From: an uncultured Flavobacteriales bacterium
GTDB lineage: Bacteria > Bacteroidota > Bacteroidia > Flavobacteriales_D > CALLUQ01
Assembly: GCA_938010565.1 (NCBI GenBank)
Contig: CALLUQ010000122.1
Location: forward strand, 1-35,783
Length of the DNA stretch: 35,783 nucleotides
Reading direction: 5' to 3'
The notes under the pieces: model-generated
Databases searched by the model: none
The model's input: the letters and a program-made list of their open reading frames with translations, nothing else
What the model was told of the DNA's origin: nothing
Program-made: the position numbers and the translations under genes
Shown here: piece by piece, positions 27,223 to 35,488 of the stretch
Layout of the letters: each line of letters opens with the position of its first letter
Numbering within the stretch: position 1 is the stretch's first letter

Positions 27223-28494
27223 TTGGACTCTGCGTATATATTGACCGTTACCGTATTTGTAGCACTGATCTTTTCCGCGTTTTTTTCCGGAATGGAGATC
27301 GCCTTCATTTCTGCCAATAAATTGCGCATCGAAATGAAGAAACAGCAGGGTGCCTTTACCGCACGTCTGCTTTCCCGCTTTCTTCGTCGCCCTTCCCGTT
27401 TCATCGCGATCATGCTTCTTGGGAATAACATAGCCCTTGTGGTGTACTCCATCTCCATGGCCCGGCTATTGGATCCGCTTTTAATCCCGCTGAACTCCAG
27501 TGCCTCCTTCCTTCTGGTTACCGAAACATTGATCTCTACCCTACTGGTACTCTTTATCGCCGAGTTTTTTCCAAAAGCAGTATTTCGGTCCAACCCGAAT
27601 TTTTACCTCCACCTCTTTGCCATACCTCTGTCTGTTTTTTCGGTGATCCTCTGGGTGCCCATGATCATTACCATTTTTCTTTCCGACCTTTTTTTGAGGA
27701 TATTCAAAGTCCATACGGATGAGGAACAAGTAAGCTTTGGAAGGGTAGACCTGGAACACTATGTGGAAGAAGTAACAAGCGGTGCGGAACATCGGGAAGA
27801 AGAACTGGAACACGAGTTCCATATTTTTCAGAATGCTCTGGAATTTTCCAAAATAAAAGCACGCGAATGCATGGTGCCACGCACTGAAATTGTAGCGCTG
27901 GATGTGGGAGATGATATAGCGGTATTGCGCCAACGATTCATCGATACCGGATTGTCAAAAATTCTGATTTACCGCAACTCGATCGATAACCTTATAGGGT
28001 ATGTACATTCGATAGAACTCTTCAAAAAACCGGAAGCCATCAAAAGTATTTTGCTGCCCGTTTCCATCGTTCCCGAAGCAATGTCGGCCAACCGTATCCT
28101 CGAAATGTTGATCGGGAATAACCGGAGTATAGCGGTGGTGGTGGATGAATTCGGAGGAACGGCCGGAATCGTTACGATCGAAGATGTAATGGAAGAAATT
28201 TTTGGTGAAATTGAAGACGAATACGATACGGAGGCCCTTACGGAACAAGCGATCCATGAAAACGGTTGGCGTTTTTCCGGGCGCTTGGAAATCGACTACA
28301 TCAACGAAAAATACCGGCTTGAGCTACCCGAAAGCGAAGAGTACGACACCCTTGCCGGTTTGCTTTTACATGTGATGGAACGCATTCCCGAAGCAGGAAA
28401 TACACTTCGGATCAACGAATACCTGTTCACCATTGAAGAGGTGAGCAAAAGCCGGATCGGAACCCTGAAGATCGAGCGGAACGAAGACCGCTGA
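27223..28494 (+). CDS. CNNM/CorC-type transporter (DUF21, CBS pair, CorC_HlyC domain)
   Basis: The product has 423 residues. The start is a TTG (27223): an in-frame stop at 27208-27210 leaves only four codons upstream and none is a better start; CCGGAG precedes it closely. Domains: DUF21/CNNM membrane part (about 1-190, with FFSGMEIAFISANKLRIE and LLGNNIALVVYS), a CBS pair (about 205-320, with ECMVPRTEIVALDV and VVDEFGGTAGIVTIEDVMEEIFGEI) and the C-terminal CorC_HlyC domain (about 340-420). Relatives transport Mg2+ or other divalent cations; GldE of gliding flavobacteria belongs to the same family. Old 'hemolysin' labels should not be trusted. Confidence 0.88.
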   Translation: MDSAYILTVTVFVALIFSAFFSGMEIAFISANKLRIEMKKQQGAFTARLLSRFLRRPSRFIAIMLLGNNIALVVYSISMARLLDPLLIPLNSSASFLLVTETLISTLLVLFIAEFFPKAVFRSNPNFYLHLFAIPLSVFSVILWVPMIITIFLSDLFLRIFKVHTDEEQVSFGRVDLEHYVEEVTSGAEHREEELEHEFHIFQNALEFSKIKARECMVPRTEIVALDVGDDIAVLRQRFIDTGLSKILIYRNSIDNLIGYVHSIELFKKPEAIKSILLPVSIVPEAMSANRILEMLIGNNRSIAVVVDEFGGTAGIVTIEDVMEEIFGEIEDEYDTEALTEQAIHENGWRFSGRLEIDYINEKYRLELPESEEYDTLAGLLLHVMERIPEAGNTLRINEYLFTIEEVSKSRIGTLKIERNEDR

Positions 28495-28570
28495 CACCGA
28501 ACAGATTTCCCGACTTCTTTATTCACATAAAAACCCTATTTTGGGGCTTTCAAAAATCGAAAGACAATCG

Positions 28571-28578
28571 TATATTCG
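28571..28578 (+). promoter_or_regulatory. -7 box of the ppiD-like gene
   Basis: TATATTCG has one mismatch to TAnnTTTG. It is followed directly by CACCCCAAAT; the 11-mer GCACCCCAAAT (28578-28588) is identical to the one at the metK start site (15410-15420). The leader would be about 15-20 nt. Confidence 0.5.
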
Positions 28579-28598
28579 CACCCCAAATATAATGGAAT

Positions 28599-30662
28599 AT
28601 GGCAGCTATTGGCGAAATTAGAAAACGGTCGGGATTACTCCTTGTATTGGTAGGCGGATCACTTCTGCTTTTCGTGGTGGGCGATTGGCTCACCAGCAAT
28701 GCCGGTGTACAGTCGCAAAACGCTATTGGAACCGTTGCCGGAGTTGAGATCGACCCCGTAGCATACAATTACCAACTCAACATGCAATCGGAAGCTTACC
28801 GCGAAAGAGGCAGCCAGGTTGAAGAAAAAGCACTTGCAGACCAGGTTTGGAAAAGCATGGTGGAAGATAAGTTGTTAGGCGATGCCCTCGATGAATCGGG
28901 GTTCTATGTATCAAAAGCCGAATACGAAGACATGCTGGCGGGCGATAACATCTCTCCGTCGCTTCGCAACGGATTTTCCAAGGAAGGGATCTACGATGTA
29001 GACCTGGCATTGCAAAACATTGCAGCACTCGAAGAACAATCCCCGCGTTTCTGGAATTTGCAAAAGCAAAACATGGTACGTGAGCGGAAATTTGAAAAGT
29101 TTTATGCCCTCGTTGGTAAAGCGATGTACCCTACCAAAGTAGAAGTAAAAAACCACTTTGAAGGGCAAAACAACAAATTGGCCTTCGATTTTGTAGCCAA
29201 AAAGTATACCGATATTTCCGATTCTACCGTTTCTTTTACCGAAGCGGATCTGCGGGCCTACTACGATGCCCATCTGAATGATCCGATGTTTGAACAAAAC
29301 AAATCACGCAGCATTAAGTACGTAGAATACCCGCTTATCCCTTCCGAAGACGACAAGTTGGAAGCCATGAAAGATGCGGAAGCCCTAATAGAGGGATTTG
29401 AAAAAACGGAAAACGATTCTTTGTTTATTGTTCAACGTTCGGCCAACAAAAACTTTGTGCCGGTCGATTATAAAGTGGGCGATGCAACCCCTGCCATTGA
29501 TTCTGCCATTGCAACGGCAGTTCCGGGCCAGGTATTTGGCCCCTACTTATCAGGAGAGTTCTACCGCATTGTAAAACATTTTGGGGCAGTGTCCGGCCAG
29601 GCAGATACCACATGTAAAGCACGTCATATTCTGTTGAAAACAACAGATGGCGATACGGCTGCTTCGATAGCAAAACTCAAACGTTTGCGCAAACAAGTAA
29701 AAGCGGGTGCTGATTTTGCAGCACTTGCAAAAATCAACTCCGAAGGCCCCTCTGCCACTCAGGGCGGCGATCTGGGTAGCTTTGGACCGGGCCGCATGGT
29801 GAAACCCTTTCAGGAAGCTTGCTTTAACAGTTCAGTTGGTGAAATGCCAATTGTGAAAACACAGTTCGGAGTACACCTCATTCTGGTGGAAGCCTTAAAT
29901 ATCGCCCGGAAATACCCGATGTATGCGGTGGATATCCGCATTGAACCGCTGGATGAAACCGTGAACCAGATTTATGACCAAGCGGATGTATTGGCTGCCA
30001 AATATGATGATATCGAAGGGTTTATTGCCGGCGCAAATGAAAGGAACCTACAGGTAAAAACAGCCGAAGGGATCGCCATAAACCAACAGGAGATTCCCAA
30101 CCTCCCCGGTTCTGTTGCTGTGGTAGATTGGGTATATTCAAAGGATGTAAAAGAGGGAGATATTTCCAGCCCTTTGGAATTGAGTGACCGCATTGTTGTA
30201 GCAGCACTTACTAAAGTACGCGAAGAGGGGGTACAGCCTTTCGAAGATGTTCAGACTGAACTGGAAGGAATAGTACGGAAAGAAAAAAAAGCAAAAATGT
30301 TCACGCATCAATTGGCCGGTATGAACGGCCTTACAGAGGCTGCAACAGCAGTAGCGGGAACGGTGCGTCAGGTAGATGCCATCCGTTTTTCAGAGTTTGC
30401 CGTGAAAGGGGTCGGAGGTTCGGAACCGGAAGTAATAGGAGCCTTATTTGCCGGAAATGCAGGTTCCGTCACAATTCCGCTTAAAGGAGATTACGCTGTT
30501 TATATTGCTCAGGTGAAAGAAATGAACACGGTTGAGCCTACACCGGAACAACTGATAACCGTCCGCAATGACCTCTCTTCCCAAACGCTTTCAAACGCAC
30601 GGTACTATCCACTGGAAGCCCTCAAAAAGTTTGCGAATGTAAAAGACGAAAGAGGCCGCTGA
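28599..30662 (+). CDS. ppiD: PpiD/SurA-type periplasmic peptidyl-prolyl isomerase
   Basis: The product has 687 residues and begins MAAIGEIRKRSGLLLVLVGG: a basic N-terminus then one membrane helix (about 12-30), giving a periplasmic protein anchored in the inner membrane, as in PpiD. A SurA_N-like helical chaperone domain follows (about 40-230). The parvulin domain (about 340-432) has ARHILLKTT, ATQGGDLGSFGPGRMVKPF and FGVHLILVE. A long C-terminal domain has a second degenerate region (about 520-640). It folds exported proteins, presumably including the outer-membrane barrels of this cluster. It has its own promoter and ends in a strong terminator, closing the coaX cluster. Confidence 0.92.
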   Translation: MAAIGEIRKRSGLLLVLVGGSLLLFVVGDWLTSNAGVQSQNAIGTVAGVEIDPVAYNYQLNMQSEAYRERGSQVEEKALADQVWKSMVEDKLLGDALDESGFYVSKAEYEDMLAGDNISPSLRNGFSKEGIYDVDLALQNIAALEEQSPRFWNLQKQNMVRERKFEKFYALVGKAMYPTKVEVKNHFEGQNNKLAFDFVAKKYTDISDSTVSFTEADLRAYYDAHLNDPMFEQNKSRSIKYVEYPLIPSEDDKLEAMKDAEALIEGFEKTENDSLFIVQRSANKNFVPVDYKVGDATPAIDSAIATAVPGQVFGPYLSGEFYRIVKHFGAVSGQADTTCKARHILLKTTDGDTAASIAKLKRLRKQVKAGADFAALAKINSEGPSATQGGDLGSFGPGRMVKPFQEACFNSSVGEMPIVKTQFGVHLILVEALNIARKYPMYAVDIRIEPLDETVNQIYDQADVLAAKYDDIEGFIAGANERNLQVKTAEGIAINQQEIPNLPGSVAVVDWVYSKDVKEGDISSPLELSDRIVVAALTKVREEGVQPFEDVQTELEGIVRKEKKAKMFTHQLAGMNGLTEAATAVAGTVRQVDAIRFSEFAVKGVGGSEPEVIGALFAGNAGSVTIPLKGDYAVYIAQVKEMNTVEPTPEQLITVRNDLSSQTLSNARYYPLEALKKFANVKDERGR

Positions 30663-30695
30663 AAAAGATCAGAATTATTTTTACGATAACAGAAG

Positions 30696-30720
30696 GACCA
30701 CCCTCGGGTGGTCTTTTTTT
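30696..30720 (+). terminator. Rho-independent terminator after ppiD
   Basis: GACCACC-CTCG-GGTGGTC followed by a run of seven T, 34 bp after the ppiD stop. Confidence 0.92.
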
Positions 30721-30821
30721 ATGATTTATAAATGGCTGCCGGTTACCTCAAAAAACAACATCCGGTTTTTTTCCTCCCGTTGGGTTGAAACCGAAAACCC
30801 GATCCTTGTAAAACCGGTGTT

Positions 30822-30984
30822 CTAGTGTTAAGTCAGGTATACTGTGTCGTATAAGCTACCGATATTTTTGTCCCGAACAATGCAAAAACAGGCCCCATCC
30901 GCATCTAATAGACTACTTATCAAATAAGTATAGAAAAAAGATCAAAGCTTGGCTCGGCTAAAGCATGCTTAACTTAACACGAGT
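30822..30984 (+). mobile_element. MITE-like repeat, copy 2
   Basis: About 160 bp. The left end CTAGTGTTAAGTC is matched by a right end AACTTAACACGAG, whose reverse complement is CTCGTGTTAAGTT (11 of 13 identical); the core GTGTTAAGT/ACTTAACAC is perfect. It has the same orientation as copies 1 and 3. The flanks show no obvious target duplication. It encodes no protein. The perfect -7 box TATTTTTG at 30863-30870 is conserved with copy 1, so the element might drive outward transcription towards pxpA. Confidence 0.75.
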
Positions 30985-31190
30985 TTCTCATGCCCCGGGT
31001 GCAAACTTGCCAGCCTTAACGCATTTGCCCGGAAAGCCAATGGCCTGTTGTCGTTCATGCGGGCTTTTTTTTGCCCCGGACTGCAAACAGCAGCCCAGCC
31101 GTCAAGCAACATTCCAACACAAAACCATCCATGTCATGGCTTTCTTCATTATCTTTAGTAACAATTTTGTCAGCATTTTAGAGGGGGTGA
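30985..31190. other. Gene-free spacer with terminator-like hairpin
   Basis: AAAGCC at 31033-31038 can pair with GGCTTT at 31062-31067, and eight T follow the GGGC (31065-31072). This is a weak terminator-like structure with a long loop. AGAGGGGG near 31179-31186 is a plausible ribosome binding site for pxpA. A frame at 30965-31225 starts inside the repeat and has no domain content, so I do not call it. Confidence 0.4.
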
Positions 31191-31949
31191 ATGATGCATG
31201 CGATCGAAATAGACATCAACTGTGATATGGGCGAAGGTGCTGCTTTTGATGCTTTGTTGTTGCCCTACATCACTTCCTGTAATATTGCTTGTGGCGGCCA
31301 TGCCGGCGATGCCGAATGGATGGAAAGAACAGTGAAATTGGCCCTTCGGAACGGGGTACAAATGGGTGCACATCCCTCTTATCCCGATAGGGAAGGATTT
31401 GGCAGAAAGCGATTGGTCATGAGCAAAAAAGATCTGCAAGCAACCATAAAAAAACAAGTGTTGTGTCTGAAAAACATTGCCAGCACACACGGAGCCTCCC
31501 TGAAGTACGTCAAACCACACGGAGCACTATACCATGAAATGGCCGTTAATTCCGCCGAAGCAGATGCCGTGATAGAAACCATTCGGAAAATAGACCCAAA
31601 GTTGGCGTTGATGGGTTTGGCAGGAAGCACCATGGCCAATGTGGCCCATCTGCGCGGAATACAATTTATTCCTGAAGCTTTCGCCGACAGGCGCTATCAA
31701 AAGAATGGCCTGTTGCTGCCACGCAAAGTAGAAGGAGCAGTGCTTTCCGAACCAATGGAAGCAGTATTACAGGTACGAAACCTGGTACGAAAACAATGTG
31801 TATATGGGCCGGCAGGCGAACGGATAAAAATAGAAGCCCGAAGCATTTGCCTTCATGGAGATAATCCGGAAGTGGTGGCCCTACTCAAAGCCCTGGCAAC
31901 CGATTTTAAAGCACACAATATCATCAGAAAAAGCGTAACAATCGCATGA
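31191..31949 (+). CDS. pxpA: 5-oxoprolinase subunit PxpA (LamB/YcsF family)
   Basis: PxpA, with the PxpBC complex, opens 5-oxoproline (pyroglutamate) to glutamate using ATP. The 252-residue product shows the YcsF signature: IDINCDMGEG at the N-terminus, SCNIACGGHAGD (residues about 29-40), GAHPSYPDREGFGR, YVKPHGALYH (about 105-114) and EAFADRRYQKNGLLLPR, then SICLHGDNPEV. The conserved Asp/His set suits a metal-dependent deacetylase-like barrel. A strong GA-rich ribosome-binding site precedes the tandem ATGs. It overlaps pxpB by 4 bp (ATGA). Confidence 0.95.
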   Translation: MMHAIEIDINCDMGEGAAFDALLLPYITSCNIACGGHAGDAEWMERTVKLALRNGVQMGAHPSYPDREGFGRKRLVMSKKDLQATIKKQVLCLKNIASTHGASLKYVKPHGALYHEMAVNSAEADAVIETIRKIDPKLALMGLAGSTMANVAHLRGIQFIPEAFADRRYQKNGLLLPRKVEGAVLSEPMEAVLQVRNLVRKQCVYGPAGERIKIEARSICLHGDNPEVVALLKALATDFKAHNIIRKSVTIA

Positions 31950-32683
31950 AAATACAGCCTTTTGGCGATGCTGCCATCCTGATCGGTTTTGAGCAGCATA
32001 TAGCAGAAGAAGAACATCGGAAAGTAATGGAACTGCAAGCAAAGATAGAAGCCATGCAATTGCCTTATATCCGCTACACCATCCCGGCTTTTTGCTCGCT
32101 CACCCTGGCATTTGATCCCCAAAAAATAAAACAAAAAGAGGTGATACAAATGGTGAAGGAATGGCTGGAAAACCTTGAAAGAACAGCAAAAGCTGTTCCC
32201 CGCAGAATGCTGAAGGTTCCCGTTTGTTACGATACTGATCTTGGCCCGGACTGGGAAGAAATGAAAAAACAAACCGCTTTGTCGGTTCCGGAAATGATCG
32301 CCTTACATTCTGCTTCTGTTTACCGCGTTTACATGTTGGGCTTTTTGCCGGGTTTCCCCTATATGGGGAAATTGAACAAGGCTTTATATTGCAAAAGAAA
32401 AGCCAACCCACGTAAAAAAGTGCCTGCCCGTTCGGTGGCCCTTGCAGGCGAACAAACCGGCATTTATCCCTCTGAAACCCCTGGCGGATGGCAAATTATC
32501 GGACGTACCCCTTTGCCCGTTTTTCAAGGAAAATCCGAGCAGCCTTTTTTGTTTAAACCCGGAGATAGAGTAACTTTTTACGCCATTTCGAAAGAAAATT
32601 TTCTGGAAATGGAAGAGGCAATAAAAACGGCAAAATTCAATTGGGAAACCGTTTATGGAAAAGTGGATCACCCTTCGGTTTGA
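31946..32683 (+). CDS. pxpB: 5-oxoprolinase subunit PxpB (KipI family)
   Basis: The product has 245 residues. It carries the KipI/AHS1 motifs: FGDAAILIGF near the N-terminus, a carboxyl-domain segment RMLKVPVCYDTDLGPDW, the signature LGFLPGFPYMG (residues about 129-140), ARSVALAGEQTGIYPSETPG and WQIIGRTPLPVF. In B. subtilis KipI also inhibits the sporulation kinase KinA, but in organisms with adjacent pxpA and pxpC the oxoprolinase role is the established one. It starts by an ATGA overlap with pxpA and its end overlaps pxpC by 29 bp, so the three are tightly coupled. Confidence 0.95.
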   Translation: MKIQPFGDAAILIGFEQHIAEEEHRKVMELQAKIEAMQLPYIRYTIPAFCSLTLAFDPQKIKQKEVIQMVKEWLENLERTAKAVPRRMLKVPVCYDTDLGPDWEEMKKQTALSVPEMIALHSASVYRVYMLGFLPGFPYMGKLNKALYCKRKANPRKKVPARSVALAGEQTGIYPSETPGGWQIIGRTPLPVFQGKSEQPFLFKPGDRVTFYAISKENFLEMEEAIKTAKFNWETVYGKVDHPSV

Positions 32684-33536
32684 AAAACCAGGCCTGCTCA
32701 CCACCATTCAGGATGGAGGAAGAAAAGGCTATCAGCAATACGGAGTTCCAACGGGAGGAGTCATGGATACCGGTGCTTCAGCTGTAGCCAATACGCTGGT
32801 AGGCAACAAAGCACAAAGTCCGGTTTTGGAAATCACTTTTACAGGACCTGTTTTTCAGGTAGATAACGATTGCCAGATGGCACTAACAGGGGCGAATATC
32901 TCCGCCCGAATAAACGATGAACCCTTGCCGCTTTATACCACTGTTCATGTGCCGGGTGGCTCCATCATCTCATTTGGGAAACTCTTAACCGGCTGTCGGG
33001 CTTATCTGGCCATTGGCGGAATATGGAAAGCAGAAACCTGGTTGGGAAGCGTAAGCCCTGCCACTGTGGATGATCCGTGGTTAACGCCAGACAGCATCAT
33101 CCGAAAAGGAAGCACTTTATATATCCAAAAAAAAGACCGGGTTTCCACGCGAAAGGCAGCCTCGCCTCTGCTTTTGCAACCAGGAAAAGAGAGAGCGATC
33201 CGGATACTGCCCGGTCCTGAATACGAAGCTTTTTCATTTACGGCGAAACAGGAGTTACGGACACTTGTTTTTAAAGTTGCCCCACAATCCAACCGTATGG
33301 GTTACCGGCTTGAACCGGCGTTATCCGGTGTGAACGGATTACCCGGGTTAATTTCATCCGGAGTGGTACCCGGAACCCTGCAAATAACAGGAAACGGACA
33401 GCCCATTTTGCTGCTGGCCGATGCTCCAACTACAGGCGGTTACCATCGCATGGCGAACGTAATCTCCGAAGACCTCGATCTTCTGGCCCAGTTGAAACCG
33501 GGAGACCGGCTACGCTTTGTGCTGATTTCTAACTAA
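32655..33536 (+). CDS. pxpC: 5-oxoprolinase subunit PxpC (KipA / biotin-dependent carboxylase-like)
   Basis: The product has 293 residues with the KipA/AHS2 pattern: KPGLLTTIQDGGRKGYQQYG at the N-terminus, GGVMDTGASAVANTLVGN, LEITFTGP, MALTGANISA, CRAYLAIGG, then IRILPGPEYEAF, QSNRMGYRLE and SSGVVPGTLQITGNGQPI, LLADAPTTGGY. It pairs with PxpB to form the ATP-dependent part of the enzyme that acts on 5-oxoproline. This is the last gene of pxpABC; a composite hairpin follows at 33542. The operon starts about 210 bp after a repeated mobile element. Confidence 0.95.
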   Translation: MEKWITLRFEKPGLLTTIQDGGRKGYQQYGVPTGGVMDTGASAVANTLVGNKAQSPVLEITFTGPVFQVDNDCQMALTGANISARINDEPLPLYTTVHVPGGSIISFGKLLTGCRAYLAIGGIWKAETWLGSVSPATVDDPWLTPDSIIRKGSTLYIQKKDRVSTRKAASPLLLQPGKERAIRILPGPEYEAFSFTAKQELRTLVFKVAPQSNRMGYRLEPALSGVNGLPGLISSGVVPGTLQITGNGQPILLLADAPTTGGYHRMANVISEDLDLLAQLKPGDRLRFVLISN

Positions 33537-33541
33537 AACAG

Positions 33542-33599
33542 CCATTCACCTGCCTGTTGTATGCAATATTCGTAACCATATTGCCAGGCAGATGAATGG
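33542..33599. repeat. Composite inverted repeat between convergent genes
   Basis: The outer arms CCATTCACCTGCCTG (33542-33556) and CAGGCAGATGAATGG (33585-33599) pair at 14 of 15 positions. Inside, GCAATAT (33563-33569) pairs perfectly with ATATTGC (33578-33584), which directly adjoins the outer right arm, leaving one 6-nt bulge on the left and an 8-nt loop. There is no T-run. It lies 5 bp after the pxpC stop and 30 bp before the end of the next minus-strand gene, so it may act as a bidirectional terminator or mRNA end protector. Confidence 0.65.
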
Positions 33600-33629
33600 G
33601 AACGCTGCAGAAGAGCAGCACCTGAAAAA

Positions 33630-34136
33630 TTATGCCATGTTCCGGTAAGCCTGGTCGAGCATCTCTTCCATTTCAGCAGTTGAAGGCATAGCCGGGCGGC
33701 CGGAAGAAGCCAATGCACTTCTTCTGTTGCCACCAAAAGCAACAGCAAAAGTGCCGGACAATGTTACTTCAACTGTATTTCCCAAAGCACTTACTTTTAG
33801 GGATCCACTCACTTTAATGCTGAAACCATCCGGGGTTTCTTTTAAATCGGAAGTGGTAATGGCAACAATAAAGCGATCGCTGTCGGAAAGTGGTTTCCAG
33901 GTGAAAGAACGGGCTGTGTTGATGCGAAATTCTTCCTGATGAACCACGAAGCCAAGCGAAATGAGTTGTAAGGTGAGCACAAGGTCATCGCCTTCCGCTC
34001 TGGCTGAAGCACAAAGCTTGGTTTTCAAAGCTTCTTCGGTGCAGATGGTTTTGGCACGAAGGCTGGCCGATGATGATCCGGTGAACGATTGACCGTCGAA
34101 AGAAACGGCCAATGGAGCAATTTGATTGGTAGACAT
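33630..34136 (-). CDS. Hypothetical protein, unrecognised family
   Basis: The product has 168 residues and no signal peptide or membrane helix. The sequence alternates hydrophobic and polar residues in beta-like stretches (DDLVLTLQLISLGFVVH, FSIKVSGSLKVSALGNTVEV, TLSGTFAVAFGG) and ends in a Gly/Ser/Pro-rich linker and a short acidic helix (TAEMEEMLDQAYRNMA). This suggests a small beta-sandwich with a C-terminal tail. I do not recognise it and assign no function. It converges with pxpC. A gap of 425 bp separates it from the next minus-strand gene, so cotranscription is doubtful. Confidence 0.6.
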   Translation of the reverse strand: MSTNQIAPLAVSFDGQSFTGSSSASLRAKTICTEEALKTKLCASARAEGDDLVLTLQLISLGFVVHQEEFRINTARSFTWKPLSDSDRFIVAITTSDLKETPDGFSIKVSGSLKVSALGNTVEVTLSGTFAVAFGGNRRSALASSGRPAMPSTAEMEEMLDQAYRNMA

Positions 34137-34561
34137 TTTGGTAAAAGTTAATGAAGTATCCTACTCTGTTTGCAGGCTTTTCGGAATCCGCCGCGAAGAT
34201 CAAAAGACACTTTTTAACAGAAAGTGTACGATCCGATCAACCCTCCAAAATTGCATCCATTTCCCTGTTTTTTTTAACGCTGATGAACCCGAAAGCATAA
34301 AACGGGTTGATTTGCCCGGTGGCAGTTCCAACCTTATCCGGGAAAGATATGTGCCATTTTATGGCTCGGATTATTTCGTAGGTTCGGAACGCACAGAGGC
34401 GGCTTTTTCTGTAGTTACGGAATGAAGAACCTCACCCCAGCCATGGTCAGGGATGAGTACAGGCGGCGGCGTTCAATGTTGCGGCTTACACAAGTGGTTG
34501 AAAGCAATGCGTTTCAAAACCATGGCACATCCCGCCCTCGTGTTCAGCATTTAACCCTTTA
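34137..34561. other. Gene-free or unresolved stretch
   Basis: I cannot support a gene. Two overlapping plus-strand frames (34126-34425 and 34422-34613, 4-bp ATGA overlap) are antisense to the flanking genes at their ends and have no recognisable domain; the first has a tidy-looking C-terminus (VDLPGGSSNLIRERYVPF), so a small unknown protein is not excluded. A hairpin AACCCG/CGGGTT lies at 34286-34308. Confidence 0.3.
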
Positions 34562-35065
34562 TTATGAATGGGTGGTTTTACCGGGCAAAGGAGGCATGGA
34601 TCGGGCTTGTTGAGCAGGTGTAGGAGGAAGAACAGGGTAGGGATCACTGCCTGGCTGAAAGTGATTGGGGAAAACGGGAGGCGGAGTGGCTGCATTTCCG
34701 GAAGTTGGACTTACTTGTTGCGGATAACTGCCCATTTGCCATCCGTGAAAATGGCAAATCTGCAAAATGCCGTCTCGCACTTTTTTCATCCGAGAAACTT
34801 CGCGACCAAAAATATCCAAACGCAATAACCCGGTTTTACCGCCAGATACCACCCCTTTTACAAAACAATTGTTGTCGTCCCAAATATCCACCAGAATGCT
34901 ACACGACATATCTGAGTTTTGCCAGAACGAGAAATGCTCAAAAACGAAAAAGCAAGTATCTCCATCGGGCGATACATATTCGTTTGCATCGCCAAAATGA
35001 TGTTGGATGGATGAAGAAATAGCACGAATGTTGTTTCCGGAAATGTGATTTTGAAAATGTTGCAT
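34562..35065 (-). CDS. Hypothetical protein with proline-rich C-terminus
   Basis: The product has 167 residues. Residues 1-110 look like a small cytoplasmic alpha/beta domain (VSPDGDTCFFVFEHFSF, SCSILVDIWDDNNCFVKG, VVSGGKTGLLRLDIFG, RMKKVRDGILQICHFHGW). Residues about 118-167 are low complexity, rich in Pro, Gln, Ser and Gly (TPPPVFPNHFQPGSDPYPVL, then PPTPAQQ), like a disordered or interaction tail. I recognise no family. It lies 12 bp after the stop of the next upstream minus-strand gene, so the two are probably one transcript. Confidence 0.6.
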   Translation of the reverse strand: MQHFQNHISGNNIRAISSSIQHHFGDANEYVSPDGDTCFFVFEHFSFWQNSDMSCSILVDIWDDNNCFVKGVVSGGKTGLLRLDIFGREVSRMKKVRDGILQICHFHGWQMGSYPQQVSPTSGNAATPPPVFPNHFQPGSDPYPVLPPTPAQQARSMPPLPGKTTHS

Positions 35066-35077
35066 AACAGGGGGAGA

Positions 35078-35488
35078 TTAGTTTTCATGAAGATCCTCAT
35101 TCGGATGTTCTTTGTCAATCAGAAGAATAGCCGGCCTTTTTATATCCGATGTATCGAGGGTAAAAAGGTAGTCGGTTACCTTGTGGCTGGTCGTTTCAAA
35201 TTCTGCCATAGACGGATCGCTGGTAATGCGTTTCAACCCATATTGATCGGAGGTATCTGTCAGGGTAACTTTGGCAAAATCGGTTGGAAAGTCTTCAATC
35301 ACTTTATAGAGAAAAGCATTTGAGTACGCTTCGTTAATATTGCTTCGGATGCGGTTAAAACCCATTAGGGTCCAACTTCGTTGTTTCATATAACTCTTGA
35401 TCTGTTTGGAAGCAATGATCCGCTGGTCGGTTTCGCTTTGCCCGATTTTAGTAATGAGAATAAATCCAACCAAAACCATACTGACCAC
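35078..35488 (-). CDS. Hypothetical single-pass membrane protein
   Basis: From a GTG at 35488 the product has 136 residues: one N-terminal membrane helix (MVSMVLVGFILITKIG) followed by a charged soluble domain of about 115 residues (IIASKQIKSYMKQRSWTLMG, then IRSNINEAYSNAFLYKVIED). The frame remains open upstream to about 35586 with a basic stretch (RYLRKQINFSPRQNLRFG) well suited to sit before the helix on the cytoplasmic side, but it has no ATG, GTG or TTG, so the true start is uncertain and a frameshift from an upstream gene is possible. No family is recognised. It probably forms an operon with the 34562-35065 gene. Confidence 0.55.
   Translation of the reverse strand: MVSMVLVGFILITKIGQSETDQRIIASKQIKSYMKQRSWTLMGFNRIRSNINEAYSNAFLYKVIEDFPTDFAKVTLTDTSDQYGLKRITSDPSMAEFETTSHKVTDYLFTLDTSDIKRPAILLIDKEHPNEDLHEN

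Noticed and set aside
30965-31225. 86-codon plus-strand frame before pxpA
   Set aside because: It starts inside the repeat element, has no domain, and runs into pxpA out of frame.
33630-35488. Type VI secretion genes (TssD/TssO-like) for the unknown block
   Set aside because: The sizes and one N-terminal helix are reminiscent, but no family sequence motif matches; naming them would be a guess.
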